Below, piece after piece: positions 55,043-64,000 of a stretch of 64,000 nt of DNA. Position 1 is the stretch's first letter. Every line of letters begins with the position of its first letter. Made by a program: the position numbers and the translations under genes. The notes beneath the pieces were generated by a model. The model saw nothing but the letters and a program-made list of their open reading frames with translations. It made no database searches and had not been told where the DNA came from. Source of the stretch: Pseudomonas laurentiana (GTDB lineage Bacteria > Pseudomonadota > Gammaproteobacteria > Pseudomonadales > Pseudomonadaceae); contig NZ_BMQU01000005.1 of assembly GCF_014648275.1 (NCBI RefSeq), positions 62,001 through 126,000 on the forward strand, written 5' to 3'.

Positions 55043-57568
55043 CTATTTGCGCGGTTTCGCTCGCGCCGTGGCTTCGGCCACCAGTGGGTCATCTGGCCAA
55101 TAGTGCTTGGGGTAACGGCCCTTCAGGTCTTTTTTGACCTCGCTGTAGGTGCTGCGCCAAAAGTTGGCCAGATCCTGGGTCACCTGCACCGGTCGGCGCG
55201 CAGGCGACAGCAGGTGCAGTTTGACCTGCAGACGTCCCTGAGCAATACGCGGGGTTTCCGCCAGGCCGAACAATTCCTGCAGGCGAACGGCAAGGATCGG
55301 CGGATGCTCGCTGTAATCCAGGCGAATGCTGGAACCCGACGGCACACTCAGGTGCATCGGTGCCCACTCGTCAAGGCGCTGCGGTAACGGCCATGGCAAC
55401 AGGTTTCGGATCATTGAAGAGAGGTCAAGCTGGGCGAAATGGCTCAGGCGCGTGACCTTGCCCAGATAGGGCTGCAACCAGTCGCCCAGGCCTGCCAGCA
55501 ATGCCGCATCACTCAGGTCCGGCCATTCACTGTCGCCGCCTGTGGCCAGGTCCAACTGACGCAGCAACGCCACCCGCGCCTGCCATTGACGCAGCTCAGG
55601 CGTCCACGGCAGCAACTCCAGCCCCTTGCGTCGAACCAGCTCCAGCAATGCACGGGCGCGGGCGTCCTCATCCAGACCGGTCAGCGGCTCACGCGCCAAA
55701 ATCAGCTCACCAACCTTACGCTGGCGCTCGGCACGCAGCACGCCTTCACGCTCATCCCAATCGAGTACATCAAGGCGCTCGACCTGTTCGGCAAGGACGC
55801 CGTCGAACAACGCCGGATCGAATTCAGCCGCCAGATAGATTCGCTCTTCACGTTGGCCCTGACGGCTGCCGAGGTCGGCAATCACCAACCACGGCGCCTT
55901 CATCAGTGCATCGACTTCACCGAACAAGGCCGCCCGCCCATTGGCCAGCCGGTATTCAGCGCCCCCGGCACGGCGCTGCTGTGCAACGCGGTCTGGATAG
56001 GCCAAGGCCAGCAAGGCACCCAGCCAGCGAGGATGCTCGGGATCTGACACCGCGCTCGATGCCTTTCCTCGCAAATAACCACGGTACTGCCGGGCCAGTT
56101 GCCGCGCCCGCTGAACGCCCCCCTGTCCAGCACGGGAAGCACGGGTTTCGCCGCTGAGCAGGGTCAAACGGCTGTGCAGATCGGCGCCCGCACCGCGCAG
56201 AATGTCACGCTCCCCCAGCAGGGCCGCAACATCACAGGCCATTTCAGTCAATCCAAGATCCTGGCCGCGCAGCAGCAAATGCGCGATGCGTGGGTGCGCG
56301 GGCAACTCAGCCATCGCCTGGCCATGGGCCGTCAGACTGAGCAGTTGCCCGGGCTTGAGCGCGCCCAGCCGCAGTAGCAGGTCCTGGGCTTGCGCATAAG
56401 CCGCCGCTGGCGGTTGATCAAGCCAGCTCAATTGCCCGGGCGCCACACCCCAGCGGGTCAACTGCAAGGCCAGACCGGCCAGATCGGCCTGGAGTATTTC
56501 CGCACTGGCATAGGCCGCCAGTTGATCATGTTGCGCTTCGGACCAAAGCCGATAGCACACGCCAGGCTCAAGACGACCGGCCCGCCCGGCGCGCTGAGTC
56601 GCACTGGCACGGGAAATTCGTTGGGTGTCCAGACGCGTCATGCCACTGCCCGGGTCGAACCGCGGCACACGGGCCAGCCCTGCATCAATGACGACCCGAA
56701 CGCCGTCAATGGTCAGGCTGGTCTCGGCGATATTGGTGGCCAGCACCACCTTGCGCACGCCCGGTGCAGGCGCATCGATGGCTGCACGCTGGGCGCTCAG
56801 GTCCAGCTCACCGTGCAGCGGGCAGAGCAGGATGTCCTGTCGTTCACCTAGCGACGCCTGCAACGACTCATGCACACGGCGAATTTCTGCCTGACCTGGC
56901 AGGAACACCAGCAGGCTGCCCGACTCGTCGGCCAAGGCCTGGTGAACCGTATCGACAACACGCGGCTCGATAAACTCGCCCGGCTGAAACGGCCGGCCCC
57001 AGCGCACGTCAACCGGGTACATGCGCCCTTCGCTACTGACCACTGGCGCGTCACCGAGCAACGCCGACAGACGCTCACCTTCCAGCGTCGCGGACATCAG
57101 CATGATCTTCAGCGGCGGCTCGTCGCGCAGCAGGTCACGCCCATTGAGACTGAGGGCCAAGGCCAGATCCGCATCAAGGCTGCGCTCGTGGAATTCATCG
57201 AAGATCAACAAGCCCACGCCATCGAGTGCAGGGTCTTCTTGAAGGCGCCGGGTAAGGATGCCCTCTGTCACGACTTCGATACGCGTACACGGGCCGACCT
57301 TGCTGTCCAGGCGAATGCGATACCCCACGGTTTCGCCGACGGGCTCACCCAACTCGCTGGCCAAGCGTTCTGCGGCGGCACGCGCAGCCAGGCGGCGCGG
57401 CTCAAGCATCAGGATCCGCTGCCCGTCCAGCCAGGGCTCGTCCAGCAAGGCCAGTGGCACCCGCGTTGTCTTGCCTGCACCGGGTGGCGCCTCCAGCACC
57501 ACTTCATGGCGCTGGCCCAGCGCCTGGCGCAAAGCGGGAAGTACGTTGTCGATCGGTAATGAAATCAT
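55043..57568 (-). CDS. hrpB: ATP-dependent helicase HrpB
   Basis: 841 residues, the HrpB length. DEAH-type motifs: EAPPGAGKTT, EPRRLAARAAAERLA, IFDEFHERSLDADLAL, MSATLEG, ATNIAETSLTIDGVR and QRAGRAGR, then the HA2/OB-fold region and the HrpB-specific C-terminal domain (PARRPVQVTQDLANFWRSTYSEVKKDLKGRYPKHYWPDDP). It is a probable RNA helicase. Start MISLPIDNVLPAL. No terminator separates it from the gene it converges with. Confidence 0.96.
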   Translation of the reverse strand: MISLPIDNVLPALRQALGQRHEVVLEAPPGAGKTTRVPLALLDEPWLDGQRILMLEPRRLAARAAAERLASELGEPVGETVGYRIRLDSKVGPCTRIEVVTEGILTRRLQEDPALDGVGLLIFDEFHERSLDADLALALSLNGRDLLRDEPPLKIMLMSATLEGERLSALLGDAPVVSSEGRMYPVDVRWGRPFQPGEFIEPRVVDTVHQALADESGSLLVFLPGQAEIRRVHESLQASLGERQDILLCPLHGELDLSAQRAAIDAPAPGVRKVVLATNIAETSLTIDGVRVVIDAGLARVPRFDPGSGMTRLDTQRISRASATQRAGRAGRLEPGVCYRLWSEAQHDQLAAYASAEILQADLAGLALQLTRWGVAPGQLSWLDQPPAAAYAQAQDLLLRLGALKPGQLLSLTAHGQAMAELPAHPRIAHLLLRGQDLGLTEMACDVAALLGERDILRGAGADLHSRLTLLSGETRASRAGQGGVQRARQLARQYRGYLRGKASSAVSDPEHPRWLGALLALAYPDRVAQQRRAGGAEYRLANGRAALFGEVDALMKAPWLVIADLGSRQGQREERIYLAAEFDPALFDGVLAEQVERLDVLDWDEREGVLRAERQRKVGELILAREPLTGLDEDARARALLELVRRKGLELLPWTPELRQWQARVALLRQLDLATGGDSEWPDLSDAALLAGLGDWLQPYLGKVTRLSHFAQLDLSSMIRNLLPWPLPQRLDEWAPMHLSVPSGSSIRLDYSEHPPILAVRLQELFGLAETPRIAQGRLQVKLHLLSPARRPVQVTQDLANFWRSTYSEVKKDLKGRYPKHYWPDDPLVAEATARAKPRK

Positions 57569-57686
57569 AGTGGCCCTCAAGCAATCGGCCGAGTATAACG
57601 GCGAACCGAGGATGCCTTATCATGGTCTGATCAGCCGTTGCAGGTGCACTGCCTGCTACTTTGTAACCTCAATTGCGGAGATTTCT

Positions 57687-58106
57687 ATGCGTATGCCTTC
57701 CCGCCTCATTGGCGGTGCCCTGATCACCTGCCTGCTGACCCAACTGACGGCCTGCGGCACCCTGTTCTACCCGGATCGGCGCGGCCAGATCTCCGGCAAG
57801 ATCGACCCGGTGATCGCCGCCATGGATGCCATCGGTATCCTGTTCTTCGTCATCCCCGGCCTGATCGCCTTCGGCATCGACTTTGCCACCGGCGCGATCT
57901 ACATGCCCGGTGGCCGACACGCCCAGATCTCTCCGGAAAAGCTGCAACCGGCCCTGGGACCTGACGGCAAAGTAAACCCGGTAAAACTGCAAGCCATCCT
58001 GCAACAGGAACTGAACCAGAACCTGCCACTCAACGACCCGCGCCTGATCCAGTACCAAGGCAGTGTCGAGCAACTGGCAATGTACGGCCTCAAGCCTGCG
58101 GCCTGA
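57687..58106 (+). CDS. Small lipoprotein
   Basis: 139 residues. The signal MRMPSRLIGGALITCLLTQLTACG ends in a lipobox-like LTAC. A hydrophobic stretch (AIGILFFVIPGLIAFGIDFATGAIYMPGG) follows. It is a conserved Pseudomonas type of polypeptide with no known function. The ATG at 57687 follows GGAG; the longer frame upstream is antisense to hrpB. The metal exporter gene starts 28 bases later and may be co-transcribed. Confidence 0.85.
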   Translation: MRMPSRLIGGALITCLLTQLTACGTLFYPDRRGQISGKIDPVIAAMDAIGILFFVIPGLIAFGIDFATGAIYMPGGRHAQISPEKLQPALGPDGKVNPVKLQAILQQELNQNLPLNDPRLIQYQGSVEQLAMYGLKPAA

Positions 58107-58134
58107 AACAACCCTCCACGGACATAGATACCCC

Positions 58135-59010
58135 ATGAGTGAAGCTGCTGAACATGAACGGCTGTTGCGTCTGGCCACCCGCGCGTCGCTTGCCGTTGCT
58201 TGCACCCTGGTGCTGGCCAAGGCCATCGGCTGGTGGCTGAGTGGATCAGTAAGCCTGCTGGCAGGCTTGACCGACTCGCTGCTCGACAGCGTGTCGTCCT
58301 TTCTCAACCTGCTGGCAGTGCATTACGCCCTGCGCCCCGCCGATGACAATCACCGTTACGGTCACGGCAAGGCCGAAACGTTGGCGGGCATGGCTCAAGC
58401 ACTGTTCATCGGGGTCAGTGCCGTATTGATCGGAATCCAGGCCTACCACCGGCTGGAAGCCCCCGAGCCACTCGGCAACACCAGCGTCGGTATCGGCGTC
58501 ATGGTGTTGTCGTTGGTACTGACCGCCGCGTTGCTGATGCTCCAGGCACGTGTCATCCGTATCACCGGCTCTACGGCCATTCGTGTCGACTCGCTGCATT
58601 ACCGCTCCGACATGCTGCTCAATGGCAGTATTTTGCTGGCGCTGGTCCTGGCCATGTTCGGCTGGCCGCAACTGGATGCCTACTTTGGCCTGGGGATCGC
58701 GCTGTACATTCTTTGGAGCGCACTGCAGATCGCTCGCGAAAGCACGGCGATCCTGATGGACTCGTCGTTACCAGAGGACGTCAGCGAGGAGATGCTGGCG
58801 CTGGCCTGCTCAGTCAAAGGCGTCGTAGGCGCACACGACCTGCGTACGCGCATCTCCGGACAGCACTGGTTCGTTCAGTTGCACCTTGAGTTGCCGGGCG
58901 ACTTGCCGTTGCGCGACGCCCATTCACTCTGCGAAGAAGCGGCCGCGGCGATCAACGAACGCTTCCCTCGGGCCGAAGTGCTGGTACACGCCGACCCGGC
59001 GCCCCACTGA
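58135..59010 (+). CDS. Cation diffusion facilitator (FieF-like)
   Basis: 291 residues with six membrane helices and the CDF metal-site motifs (SVSLLAGLTDSLLDSVSS; RYGHGKAETLAG; DSLHYRSDMLLN) and a C-terminal cytoplasmic domain (GVVGAHDLRTRISGQHWFVQLHLELPGDLPL). It exports Fe2+ or Zn2+ in exchange for protons. Start MSEAAEHERLL. Confidence 0.94.
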   Translation: MSEAAEHERLLRLATRASLAVACTLVLAKAIGWWLSGSVSLLAGLTDSLLDSVSSFLNLLAVHYALRPADDNHRYGHGKAETLAGMAQALFIGVSAVLIGIQAYHRLEAPEPLGNTSVGIGVMVLSLVLTAALLMLQARVIRITGSTAIRVDSLHYRSDMLLNGSILLALVLAMFGWPQLDAYFGLGIALYILWSALQIARESTAILMDSSLPEDVSEEMLALACSVKGVVGAHDLRTRISGQHWFVQLHLELPGDLPLRDAHSLCEEAAAAINERFPRAEVLVHADPAPH

Positions 59011-59019
59011 GTACAGGAA

Positions 59020-59841
59020 TCAGTTCACGCTGTAGCCACGCCCACTCAGACACGCGCCCAGCGCACGCCGGTAGTTGTCAGCCACATAGGCAGCCGGCGC
59101 GTAGCTGGCTGCCGCCGGGTCAAAACCACTCTGTTCCACAGCCCAGCGGTGACACTCGTAGCGGTCCTGCTGGACCTGCTGCGGGGTCTGCCCCTCAGCC
59201 GGGTAGGCCATCACGTCATAACCGTTACCCGGCTCAGCCTGCGGCGCCGTATTGGCCTGCGGCGGGTTAACCACCACATACTCCCGGCTGTCGTTGAGGT
59301 ACTGGTAGTACGCCCCCGCAGCCAGGAAGAACAGCGCATTGCCAACCCAGATCTCGCGCGCATAAGCCGGCAAGTAGCTCACCCTCACGCCGTAGGGTGG
59401 CGCCACGACGACATAGCGCGGCCCATGTGGTCGATACCAGTAACCACCCGAGTAAAAATAGTCGTGGCCTCGATAGGGGATTTTCCAGGACTGCTCGGGA
59501 AAGCGATCAATCACATGCCCCGGCCGATACTGCGGCCCCTCACCCCAGCCATTGCCATGCCCATCAGGACGCCCTGGCCAATCCTCATGCGGTCGCTGCC
59601 CGGCACCACCGGCCTGCCAGTGGTGGTTGTAATCGTTGCGCCGTGGAATGTCTTGGTAGTAGCCGGGTCGCGGCTGCTGCGTCTGGCGCACTTCATCCGG
59701 ACGAGACTGAATCGGTAGCGATGCGGCGGGCTGCTCCTCGCCATTCGAGTGTTGCTGGCCATACCGCTCGCCCTGCGCCAGGGCGTTCATGCTCAAACAA
59801 AGCAAACCAACACCGGCCAGACGCCAGATGCTCGACTTCAT
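59020..59841 (-). CDS. DUF6515 exported protein
   Basis: 273 residues. A signal peptide (IWRLAGVGLLCLSMNALAQG) is followed by a Gln/Pro/Gly/His-rich linker, then a Tyr-rich conserved part (YFYSGGYWYRPHGPRYVVVAPPYGVRVSYLP, YYQYLNDSREYVVVNPP) and a C-terminal part with two cysteines (RYECHRWAVEQSGFDPAAA, LGACLSGRGYSV). It is a probable cell-envelope protein of unknown function. Converges with the cation exporter gene. Confidence 0.88.
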   Translation of the reverse strand: MKSSIWRLAGVGLLCLSMNALAQGERYGQQHSNGEEQPAASLPIQSRPDEVRQTQQPRPGYYQDIPRRNDYNHHWQAGGAGQRPHEDWPGRPDGHGNGWGEGPQYRPGHVIDRFPEQSWKIPYRGHDYFYSGGYWYRPHGPRYVVVAPPYGVRVSYLPAYAREIWVGNALFFLAAGAYYQYLNDSREYVVVNPPQANTAPQAEPGNGYDVMAYPAEGQTPQQVQQDRYECHRWAVEQSGFDPAAASYAPAAYVADNYRRALGACLSGRGYSVN

Positions 59842-59967
59842 GCTGTACCTCACGGGCTCAAGAAGGGCCTATAGCTAAGACAACAGGCGCCACAGGCGTG
59901 TTCTGCCATCACTGTATCAGGCCTGTCTGGCTGGGTAATCGACCCGCAAATGAAAAATTCCAGGCAT

Positions 59968-60200
59968 AAAAAAGGGAGGCCCTGAGGCCTCCCCTTGATA
60001 ATTTTGTCCGTGCTCGACGCTTTTGACGCCGGCTCACCTCACGCCGTCTTCTGGACAGTGTGTAGCCCGGGGGCCGAGCACAACCCTGTGGGATTGCTGG
60101 CCGCGGCTGTCCTGATTGGGTCAGCCGCCGTGGACTGATGTCCGGGCAGTGATTCTGGAATAAAGAATACGGCGGCCGGTGCAGCAGGGGATTGCGAAGA
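59968..60200 (-). ncRNA. Candidate small RNA ending at a strong terminator
   Basis: A textbook terminator (GGGAGGCC, loop TCAG, GGCCTCCC, then TTTTTT on the minus strand, 59968-59997) sits in the 440-base gap between DUF6515 and lrp with no protein gene to end. The sequence upstream (60,000-60,200) is rich in short self-complementary stretches such as GGACATCAGTCC. A 62-codon frame (60039-60227) lacks a ribosome site and family features. The 5' end is a guess. Confidence 0.35.
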
Positions 60201-60221
60201 TTGCTGAATAAAACACCAGTT

Positions 60222-60260
60222 GCGCAATTTTTAACTCAAGATAGATAATTCAGCGCAATT
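60222..60260. promoter_or_regulatory. Direct repeats upstream of the second lrp gene
   Basis: GCGCAATT occurs at 60222-60229 and 60253-60260, 31 bases apart, which is about three helical turns. This is an arrangement that an Lrp oligomer could bind, so autoregulation is possible. Confidence 0.4.
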
Positions 60261-60281
60261 GAAACAGAAAAGGCCTGATCC

Positions 60282-60758
60282 ATGAGCAAGCTTGACCGCT
60301 ATGACCTGAGTATTCTTGCCGAATTGCAGCGCGATGCACGCATCTCCAACCAGGAGCTGGCCGAGCGTATCGGCTTGTCACCGTCGCCCTGCTCGCGGCG
60401 GGTCAAGCAACTCGAAGATGACGGTTACATCGCCCGCCAGGTTGCGCTGCTTGACCGAAAAATGCTCGGTTTAAGCCTGACGGCTTACGTCCTGATCGGC
60501 ATGGACCGGCACACACCTGAGCGTTTTGAAACCTTCGAGGCCGCCATCCGCAACCTGCCGCAAGTGCTTGAATGCAGCCTGGTCACCGGGATGGACGCGG
60601 ACTACCAGCTCAAAGTCGTGGTCCCGGACATGGACCACTACCAGAAGCTGCTGCTCGGCCACCTGACGCGCATCGAGGGGGTGACCAGCGTACGCTCGAG
60701 CTTCGTGCTCAACCAGGTGCTGGCCAGCACCGAACTACCGTTGACGCACCTGCGTTAG
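60282..60758 (+). CDS. Lrp/AsnC family regulator
   Basis: 158 residues: helix-turn-helix (YDLSILAELQRDARISNQELAERIGLSPSPCSRRVKQLEDDGYI) and RAM domain (LECSLVTGMDADYQLKVVVPDMDHYQKLL). It is distinct from the Lrp protein at 51,320. No divergent target protein gene is adjacent. The gene for a small membrane protein follows after 56 bases. Confidence 0.93.
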   Translation: MSKLDRYDLSILAELQRDARISNQELAERIGLSPSPCSRRVKQLEDDGYIARQVALLDRKMLGLSLTAYVLIGMDRHTPERFETFEAAIRNLPQVLECSLVTGMDADYQLKVVVPDMDHYQKLLLGHLTRIEGVTSVRSSFVLNQVLASTELPLTHLR

Positions 60759-60814
60759 TCAGGCCATTCGTACAGGCGTATAATGCCGCGCCTCAGCCTG
60801 CCTGGAGAAGATCG

Positions 60815-61018
60815 ATGGATCCTGCGGTATTTGAAGAGTGGATGATGACCGGCCTGGTCACCATTTTGATTGGCTTCATGGGTTTTATCGTCTGGGATCT
60901 GGCGAAAAAATCCAACGCTGGCAAATTCGGCACCTTCATCCTGTTCTTCGTCTTGGGCCTGGGCATCCTTGCCTTCGTCATCAAGAGCGTGGTGATCGGC
61001 TACATCGAAGGGGTCTAG
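60815..61018 (+). CDS. DUF2788 small membrane protein
   Basis: 67 residues with two membrane helices ([47 protein letters not shown]). Matches the Pseudomonas DUF2788 family; the function is unknown. GGAG lies 11 bases before the ATG, and a TATAAT -10 box is at 60779-60784. Its stop overlaps the convergent rluE stop by 4 bases. Confidence 0.88.
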   Translation: MDPAVFEEWMMTGLVTILIGFMGFIVWDLAKKSNAGKFGTFILFFVLGLGILAFVIKSVVIGYIEGV

Positions 61019-61644
61019 AGCCTGGCCGGAACTTCCCGCCAGCAGCCCTGATCAAGCCCTTCGAGCGTCCAGTCGCCGATCCTGACCCTTACCAGGCGCA
61101 GGGTCGGCAAGCCTACTGCTGCCGTCATGCGCCGCACCTGACGGTTACGCCCCTCCTTGATCACCAGCTCCAGCCAATGAGTGGGCACGCTCTTGCGAAA
61201 ACGCACCGGCGGATTGCGCGGCCATAGATCAGGCTCATCCAGTGCCCGCGCCTGCGCAGGCAACGTCATGCCATCGTTCAGCTCAACGCCATCACGCAAG
61301 CGCTGCAATTGCTCATCGCTCGGCTCACCTTCAACCTGCACCCAGTAGGTCTTTGCCAGCTTGTGCTTGGGGTCGGCAATGCGTGCCTGCAATTGACCGT
61401 CATTGGTCAACAACAACAGCCCTTCACTGTCACGGTCCAGGCGCCCCGCCGGATAGATCCCGGGGATGTCGATATAGTCCTTGAGCGTCGCCCGCCCTTC
61501 GCCGTCACTGAACTGGGTCAGGACGTCGAAAGGCTTGTTGAACAGGATCAGCCGCGGTTCGGCCGGCGGCGCCTTGGCTGGGCGACGCGGGGCGAACGGT
61601 TTGGCCGCAGGGCGGCGCGGCTTGGTACGAGGGGGTAACGGCAT
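61015..61644 (-). CDS. rluE: 23S rRNA pseudouridine synthase RluE-like
   Basis: 209 residues of the RsuA/RluB/E/F group: [37 protein letters not shown] with catalytic Asp, [42 protein letters not shown]. The S4 domain is absent, as in RluE. The N-terminus is a basic, Pro/Ala-rich extension ([19 protein letters not shown]). Confidence 0.92.
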   Translation of the reverse strand: MPLPPRTKPRRPAAKPFAPRRPAKAPPAEPRLILFNKPFDVLTQFSDGEGRATLKDYIDIPGIYPAGRLDRDSEGLLLLTNDGQLQARIADPKHKLAKTYWVQVEGEPSDEQLQRLRDGVELNDGMTLPAQARALDEPDLWPRNPPVRFRKSVPTHWLELVIKEGRNRQVRRMTAAVGLPTLRLVRVRIGDWTLEGLDQGCWREVPARL

Positions 61645-61650
61645 GGGGCC

Positions 61651-63123
61651 TCAGCGGAACGGCGGCTCATCGAAACTGCGCAGTTTACGCGAGTGCAGCG
61701 AGTTCAGTTGATTACGCAACAGGTCCAGTGCCGCGATACCGATCTTCAAATGCTGGCTGACCGCTCGATTGTAGAACGCGTTGGCCGAGCCTGGGAGTTT
61801 GATCTCACTGTGCAACGGTTTGTCCGAGACACACAGCAACGTGCCATAGGGCACCCGCAAACGATATCCCTGGGCTGCGATCGTGCCGCTTTCCATATCG
61901 ACCGCCACGGCGCGCGAGAGGTTGATCAGCGGTCGCTCCTGAGCCCAACGCAGCTCCCAGTTGCGGTCGTCGTAAGTCAGTACCGTACCGGTCCGCAGGC
62001 GTTTTTTCAGCTCATCGCCACGCTCACCGGTCACCTGTGCGGCAGCTTCCTGCAGCGCCAGCTGAACTTCAGCCAACGCCGGAATCGGAATGTTAGGCGG
62101 TACCACACGATCAAGAATGCCATCGCGGCGCATGTAGGCGTGAGCCAGAACATAGTCACCGATGGTCTGCGACTGGCGCAGGCCACCACAGTGGCCAATC
62201 ATCAACCAGCAATGCGGGCGCAGCACCGCGAGGTGGTCGGTGATGTTCTTGGCGTTGGACGGGCCTACACCGATGTTGACCAAGGTAATACCATGCCCGT
62301 CGGCAGCGATCAGGTGATAGGCCGGCATCTGGTAACGGTGCCAGACCACACCCGCCACCAGCGCCTGAGCCTCACCGTTATCCATGGCCTTCTCGATGAT
62401 GACGTTGCCCGGCAGGATCATGCGTACAAAACGTGGATCGTCGCGCAGGCGTTCCAGGCCATGGCTGATGAACTGGTCCACGTAACGGTGGTAGTTGGTC
62501 AGCAGGATCCACGGCTGCACATGGCGCCAGTCACTCCCGGTGTAATGCACCAGGCGGCGCAACGAGAAATCCACCCGCGCGGCATCGAACAGTGCCAGCG
62601 GCAGCGGGTCGACGTTGGCCCAGTCATACAAGCCGTCGGCAATACCATCTGTGGCTGCCGACAGATCAGTACTGGGGAAGACCCGCGCCAGCACGGCGGC
62701 GGTAATACCACTGCCCGCCAACTCATCACCCTGTTCAACGACGTAAGGGTAAGGAATGTTCTGCTCGCTGACGCCCACTTCCACCGTCACGGTGAAATCT
62801 CGCATCAGCGGGCGCAGTTGCTCCAGCAGATAGCTGCGAAACGCGGACGGGTGGGTCACGGTAATGCTGTAGGTACCGGGTAACTGGACCTTGGCGTACG
62901 CCCGCGTAATGGCCGGTACTTCACCTTGATACTGATAGGTCAGACGCAATTCAGGATAACGGAACTGTGCGCGTTCGGCGGGGCTCGGCTCGGTACGATC
63001 CTTGAGATAGCGCTTGAGCGCCTGACTCAAGGCCCCGGTAGCCTGCTCGTGCAGGGCGGCCAGACGATCGACCGCCTCATCGGCGGTTTCTACGACAACA
63101 AAGGCTTCAGCAGTGCGGTTCAC
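61651..63123 (-). CDS. amn: AMP nucleosidase
   Basis: 490 residues. AMP nucleosidase splits AMP into adenine and ribose 5-phosphate. The N-terminal domain (YPELRLTYQYQGEVPAITRAYAKVQLPGTYSITVTHP) and the nucleoside-phosphorylase-like C-terminal domain (VNIGVGPSNAKNITDHLAVLRPHCWLMIGHCGGL, VAVDMESGTIAAQGYR, LCVSDKPLHSE) are complete. GTG 63123 is the likely start: AGGAAG lies 6 bases before it and the length then matches E. coli Amn. ATG 63156 is an alternative. It starts 67 bases after the acyl-CoA dehydrogenase stop. Confidence 0.92.
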   Translation of the reverse strand: MNRTAEAFVVVETADEAVDRLAALHEQATGALSQALKRYLKDRTEPSPAERAQFRYPELRLTYQYQGEVPAITRAYAKVQLPGTYSITVTHPSAFRSYLLEQLRPLMRDFTVTVEVGVSEQNIPYPYVVEQGDELAGSGITAAVLARVFPSTDLSAATDGIADGLYDWANVDPLPLALFDAARVDFSLRRLVHYTGSDWRHVQPWILLTNYHRYVDQFISHGLERLRDDPRFVRMILPGNVIIEKAMDNGEAQALVAGVVWHRYQMPAYHLIAADGHGITLVNIGVGPSNAKNITDHLAVLRPHCWLMIGHCGGLRQSQTIGDYVLAHAYMRRDGILDRVVPPNIPIPALAEVQLALQEAAAQVTGERGDELKKRLRTGTVLTYDDRNWELRWAQERPLINLSRAVAVDMESGTIAAQGYRLRVPYGTLLCVSDKPLHSEIKLPGSANAFYNRAVSQHLKIGIAALDLLRNQLNSLHSRKLRSFDEPPFR

Positions 63124-63189
63124 AATGTACTTCCTGTCTGACGTGCAGGATTCCATCTTGCCTATATCCGCGACTAAAGGCACGCCTGT

Positions 63190-64000
63190 TTAGAGCGGCC
63201 AATGCGGCGTCGAACGCTGGACCAATGCCGCGACGTCCAGACCACGCGGCAAGGTCCCGTACACGCGGCCATCGCCTCCCAGACGACTGGCGATGAACGC
63301 ATCGCTGACAGCAGCGTTACCCGCCTCCAGCAGCAGCTTGGCCTGTAGCCCCAAGGCAATCGCCTCGGTGAGTTGGCGGGCACGGTACTGAATGTCATGG
63401 GTATCGCTGAAGGCGCGCTTGAGTGCGGCGATGTGCCCAGCCAGACGCGCATCGCCATGGCCATCACCGAGTTCGGCAAACAAGCTATCCAGTACCCCTG
63501 GCTCCTTTGACAGTGCGCGCAGCACGTCCAGGCACTGCACGTTACCGGAGCCTTCCCACGTCGAGTTGACTGGCGCCTCGCGGTACAGCCGCGGCAGGAT
63601 ACTGTCTTCGACATAACCGGCACCGCCCATGCATTCGGCCGCTTCGTTGATCATTGCCGGGGCACGCTTGCAGATCCAGTACTTGCCCACGGCTGTGACC
63701 AGGCGGGCAAATCGCACCTGCTGGGGATCATCCGGCTGGTCCAACGCATGCCCCATGCGCAAGCTCAGGGCCAAGGCGGCCTCGCTTTCCAAGGCCAGGT
63801 CGGCGATGACGTTCTGCATCAGCGGCTGCTCGGCAAGCAGGCGACCGCCCACCTGTCGATGGGCGCAGTGATGCGCAGCCTGGGTCAAGGCTTGGCGCAT
63901 CAACGCACTGGAACCCACCATGCAGTCGAATCGGGTCATACCCACCATCTCGATGATGGTCGGCACACCGCGCCCCTCCTCGCCAACCATCCAGGCGAGG
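63190..64000 (-). CDS. Acyl-CoA dehydrogenase, AidB-like (partial)
   Basis: The C-terminal 270 residues of an acyl-CoA dehydrogenase; the gene runs off the right edge (the frame stays open through 64000). RFDCMVGSSALMRQALTQAAHHCAHRQVGGRLLAEQP, then AAECMGGAGYVEDSILPRLYREAPVNSTWEGSGNVQCLDVLRAL are typical of the AidB branch, a flavoprotein linked to alkylation stress in E. coli. The substrate is unknown. Confidence 0.92.
   Translation of the reverse strand, partial: LAWMVGEEGRGVPTIIEMVGMTRFDCMVGSSALMRQALTQAAHHCAHRQVGGRLLAEQPLMQNVIADLALESEAALALSLRMGHALDQPDDPQQVRFARLVTAVGKYWICKRAPAMINEAAECMGGAGYVEDSILPRLYREAPVNSTWEGSGNVQCLDVLRALSKEPGVLDSLFAELGDGHGDARLAGHIAALKRAFSDTHDIQYRARQLTEAIALGLQAKLLLEAGNAAVSDAFIASRLGGDGRVYGTLPRGLDVAALVQRSTPHWPL

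Noticed and set aside
60039-60227. 62-codon minus-strand frame as a leader peptide or gene
   Set aside because: It has no ribosome site and no family features; the region is better viewed as non-coding.
61693-62883. 396-codon open frame on the plus strand
   Set aside because: Antisense to amn, without a domain or ribosome site.

Overview
The window reads as a chromosome segment of a Pseudomonas of the putida/fluorescens type. Gene content and order (recN, then fur divergent from the omlA lipoprotein gene, rnfH-ratA, smpB, an lldP-lutABC-dld lactate operon, ssrA), a high GC content and typical Pseudomonas -10 boxes all point that way. This is inference from gene families; no database search was possible.

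Layout. Bases 1-14,500 are core genome: LexA-controlled recN, fur, omlA, a sodium:solute symporter with ratA and rnfH, smpB, and a complete lactate uptake and oxidation operon with its GntR regulator and a palindromic operator. The tmRNA gene ssrA (14,544-14,935) is the apparent insertion point of a roughly 24-kb genomic island (about 14,940-39,300). The rest of the window (39,586-64,000) is core genome again: AraC regulator, chemoreceptor, amino-acid permease, HAD phosphatase and TesB thioesterase, histone-deacetylase-like protein, RhlE and HrpB helicases, two Lrp regulators, exonuclease, metal exporter, AMP nucleosidase, and the end of an acyl-CoA dehydrogenase gene.

The island carries a class 1 DISARM anti-phage locus: drmD (SNF2 helicase), drmMI (adenine methylase), drmA (helicase), drmB (DUF1998) and drmC (phospholipase-D fold), all leftward in one tightly packed operon. 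Three extra genes sit between drmMI and drmA: a MORC/MutL-like GHKL ATPase, a Rossmann methyltransferase-like protein of unknown function, and an AspBHI/Mrr-like restriction endonuclease. A vsr repair endonuclease follows drmC in the same operon and overlaps, tail to tail, a cytosine-5 methyltransferase gene on the other strand. The locus therefore combines adenine and cytosine methylases, a mismatch-repair nuclease, a probable modification-dependent nuclease and a GHKL ATPase around the DISARM core. This is the most interesting part of the window.

The right part of the island (35,750-39,200) looks like a decayed P4-type or satellite element: an inovirus-Gp2/YagK-like gene with an early stop codon, an AlpA-type regulator, an AT-rich unknown gene, and the catalytic end of a tyrosine integrase full of stops. 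The amino-terminal end of a similar integrase, also broken, lies next to ssrA in the opposite orientation. No intact integrase is present and no right attachment site was found, so the island looks fixed in place.
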